This document shows positions 62,101 through 64,000 of a stretch of DNA of 64,000 nucleotides, one piece after another (the first letter of the stretch is position 1; every line of letters starts with the position of its first letter). Origin of the DNA: Brachypodius melanocephalos. Lineage: Eukaryota; Chordata; Aves; Passeriformes; Pycnonotidae. The DNA lies in the NCBI GenBank assembly GCA_013398615.1, contig VZSR01000520.1, positions 19,059,983-19,123,982 on the forward strand, in the 5' to 3' direction. A program made the position numbers and the translations under genes. The notes beneath the pieces were generated by a model. It was not told the origin of the DNA. It ran no database searches and worked only from the letters and a program-made list of their open reading frames with translations.

Positions 62101-63564
62101 TAAAAAAACCCCACAGTCATTCTGCTTTACTGGGTATGATTGTAAAGTGCAGCATTCCACTGTGAAAGCCACACAGGTCCAATAATCTGAATTGTGACTA
62201 CTTGTGTGTTTTATGATGCTCTATTCATCCCAAGCAATCCTCAATCTGTAATTTAGCACTTTTGCTCCTAAACACACTCTGGACAGAGTTCATGGCACTT
62301 TAAAGCTATCAGAAAGACTTTTCCACAAACCAAATTAAGAGAAAACCTCCTTTCAGTTTTCATTACAAACATGCAGCCTGGTTATCCTTCAACATAAGCT
62401 CTCCTCTCTCACCGAGGGATTCAGGCTGACTGACTCTTCACTCGTCCTTGAGTGTAGGATAGAATTTTTGAGTGTAGGATACTAGCAGTAGCCTGACAAT
62501 AAAATAGTAAGATGTATATTAAAAAACAAAATAAAAATCATCACTCTGTTAAAAATTAATAATCTGAACAATCTGTAAGAAAATTTTGTTGTGTGTATTT
62601 TACCTCTGTGAAGATTGACTTAACATGCCCAATCAAAGATGAATCAAATACCAAGTAGAAGATATTTACAAAACCTGCAATGGTAATACATGCACGCTGA
62701 TATTTTAAAAAGTGCAGATAATACCAGTTACCAAGGAGTCAGTTGGGTGAGGAATCAAAGCTATATTCTCCACTGATAATTACAGGTCTTAGAGCTAAAA
62801 GTTAGGTGCTGCTTAAAAGACTGTCATTTCTCTGCATTCTTTATGTGTCTCTTAAGTACAAAACCCATGCACAAATACAGGTTTTTAAATGCCATTAAAA
62901 GAAAAAAGTTTTCTTTACAAAAACTTCACAAAAATATTCAAATTCATAATGTTGAATATCTTCAGCAGTCAGCTCCATTCAGTTCATAAATGTTAGGTGC
63001 TTAAACAGGTAAACATTTCATTCACCCAAGAGGAAACTACTGTGAATATCCAATAAAAAAGTTCTCTCTTTGTTTCTGGGGGTTTTCATGTTGTCATTTT
63101 GTCTTGTTACTTGGGTTTTTCTGGTTTGTTTTTTTTTTTGGGGGGGGCAGTCTTTTTAACTTAGTGTAGAGGAATTTCATTAAACTTTCATGTGGAAAAT
63201 GTAGGATATTGGTCAATTTTTAAAAACAAAATAAAACCTTTGATGTAATTTCTATATGAAAGCATAAAGTGTACTACATAACGTTCCAGAATTCATAACA
63301 TAGTAACAATATTGCCTGTAAGGCCTAATTCAGTGGCTTTCTAAGCAAATTCAGCACTACTTAAAAGCAAAATGAGGAAAGAACAGTGTCTCAAAACCTC
63401 ATTCACCAATGATCAAAACTTTATGTTAGATTGCCATCTGGTGGTAATGTTTCAAAAAGATTCTGTGACTGGGTGAGCATAACAGTTAATATTATTTTAG
63501 CCTAAGATATTAGGAGTCTTATTTCCAAGCTTACTGTAGATTATGCAATACATTTGTCCACAGT

Positions 63565-64000
63565 GGACAACTCTCCCTGCTCAAGACGGTCATCTTAGAG
63601 CACAAGGCACAGGATTGTGTTCAGACCTTGAATATCTCCAGTGAGGAAGATACCACACCCTCTCCAGGCAATCTGTTCCAGTGCTCAGTCACCTGCACAG
63701 TAAAGAAGTTCTTTGTGTTCAGGTGGAACTGCCTGTGCATCACTTTGTGCCTATTGCCTCTTCCCCTGTTGCTTGGCACCACCAAGAAGAGCCTCAGTCC
63801 ATCCTCTGACATCTTCCCTTCACATACTGACAGACATTGATGGGGTCCCTTGCCTCTTCCTTGAGGCTGAACAGGCCCAGCTCCCTCAGCCTTGCTTTGT
63901 AAAAGAGATGTTCTAGTCCCATCATCATCATCATCTTTGTTGCTCTTCACTGGATCCAATCCAATAGCTCCCTATCTCTGTTGTCCTGAGGAGCCCAGAA
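63565..64000 (-). mobile_element. CR1 LINE, 3' part, running off the right edge
   Basis: The plus strand reads as reversed CR1 throughout: GAATATCTCCAGTGAGGAAG, CTGTTCCAGTGCTCAGTCAC, GTAAAGAAGTTCTT, AGGCTGAACAGGCCCAGCTC, and GAGGAGCCCAGAA at the edge. A 112-codon minus-strand frame (63621-63959) is the RT C-terminal remnant, reading FFTVQVTEHWNRLPGE. It contains a small (ATC)n expansion at about 63921-63935 that encodes a DDDDD run. The terminal tail is missing, so it is truncated at both visible ends. Confidence 0.95.

Larger units (their letters stand above)
61045..63564. other. upstream flank with microsatellites
   Basis: AT-rich. It carries a GATA-type repeat at 61449-61547 and a compound TA/TG repeat at 62061-62100. 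A G run at 63140-63147 follows a T run. No gene recognised. Confidence 0.7.

Noticed and set aside
1..64000. CRISPR arrays, tRNA, rRNA or bacterial-type operons
   Set aside because: None seen; the intron structure and repeats show vertebrate nuclear DNA.

Overview
The window is vertebrate nuclear DNA, almost certainly from a bird. It is AT-rich, split by long introns, and littered with decayed CR1 LINE fragments whose 3' ends carry the avian pattern (ATTCTATG-type tails). It also holds LTRs of typical avian endogenous retroviruses. There are no operons and no bacterial features. I cannot name the species.

One protein-coding gene is supported: the 5' end of the ryanodine receptor 3 gene (RYR3), on the minus strand. 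Eight consecutive coding exons are readable: exon 1 58919-58969, exon 2 14315-14434, exon 3 12461-12568, exon 4 10233-10307, exon 5 9250-9328, exon 6 6703-6815, exon 7 6242-6341 and exon 8 3295-3388. Lengths are 51, 120, 108, 75, 79, 113, 100 and 94 bp. All phases join, all introns are GT-AG, and together they encode about residues 1-246 with no internal stop. This is the first beta-trefoil of the cytoplasmic N-terminal domain and the start of the second (MIR-type). The rest of the gene lies beyond position 1. RYR3 rather than RYR1 or RYR2 is indicated by the N-terminus MAEGGEGGEDEIQFLRT, by PPDLCVCNFVLEQSLSVRA, and by the 36-residue exon 3.

Layout: 1-3294 is intron 8 (partial). 3295-14434 is the exon 2-8 cluster with introns of 0.36-2.9 kb. 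14435-58918 is a 44.5-kb intron 1 holding most of the repeats: CR1 copies, one solo LTR with a perfect 6-bp target-site duplication, two copies of a second LTR family, microsatellites and one assembly gap. 58970 to about 59230 is the 5' UTR and proximal promoter, and 59230-64000 is upstream flank ending in a CR1 copy. Outside RYR3 I found no RNA gene or second protein-coding gene. The other ORFs are repeat remnants or chance frames.

No novel multi-gene system is visible. The points most worth a second look are: a glutamate at residue 117 of RYR3, a GC- and CpG-rich exon 4 inside AT-rich DNA, a perfect 22-bp palindrome in intron 1, an ORF1-bearing CR1 apparently lacking ORF2, the strong antisense orientation bias of intronic retroelements, and an unidentified CpG-bearing block near 37.5-38.05 kb.
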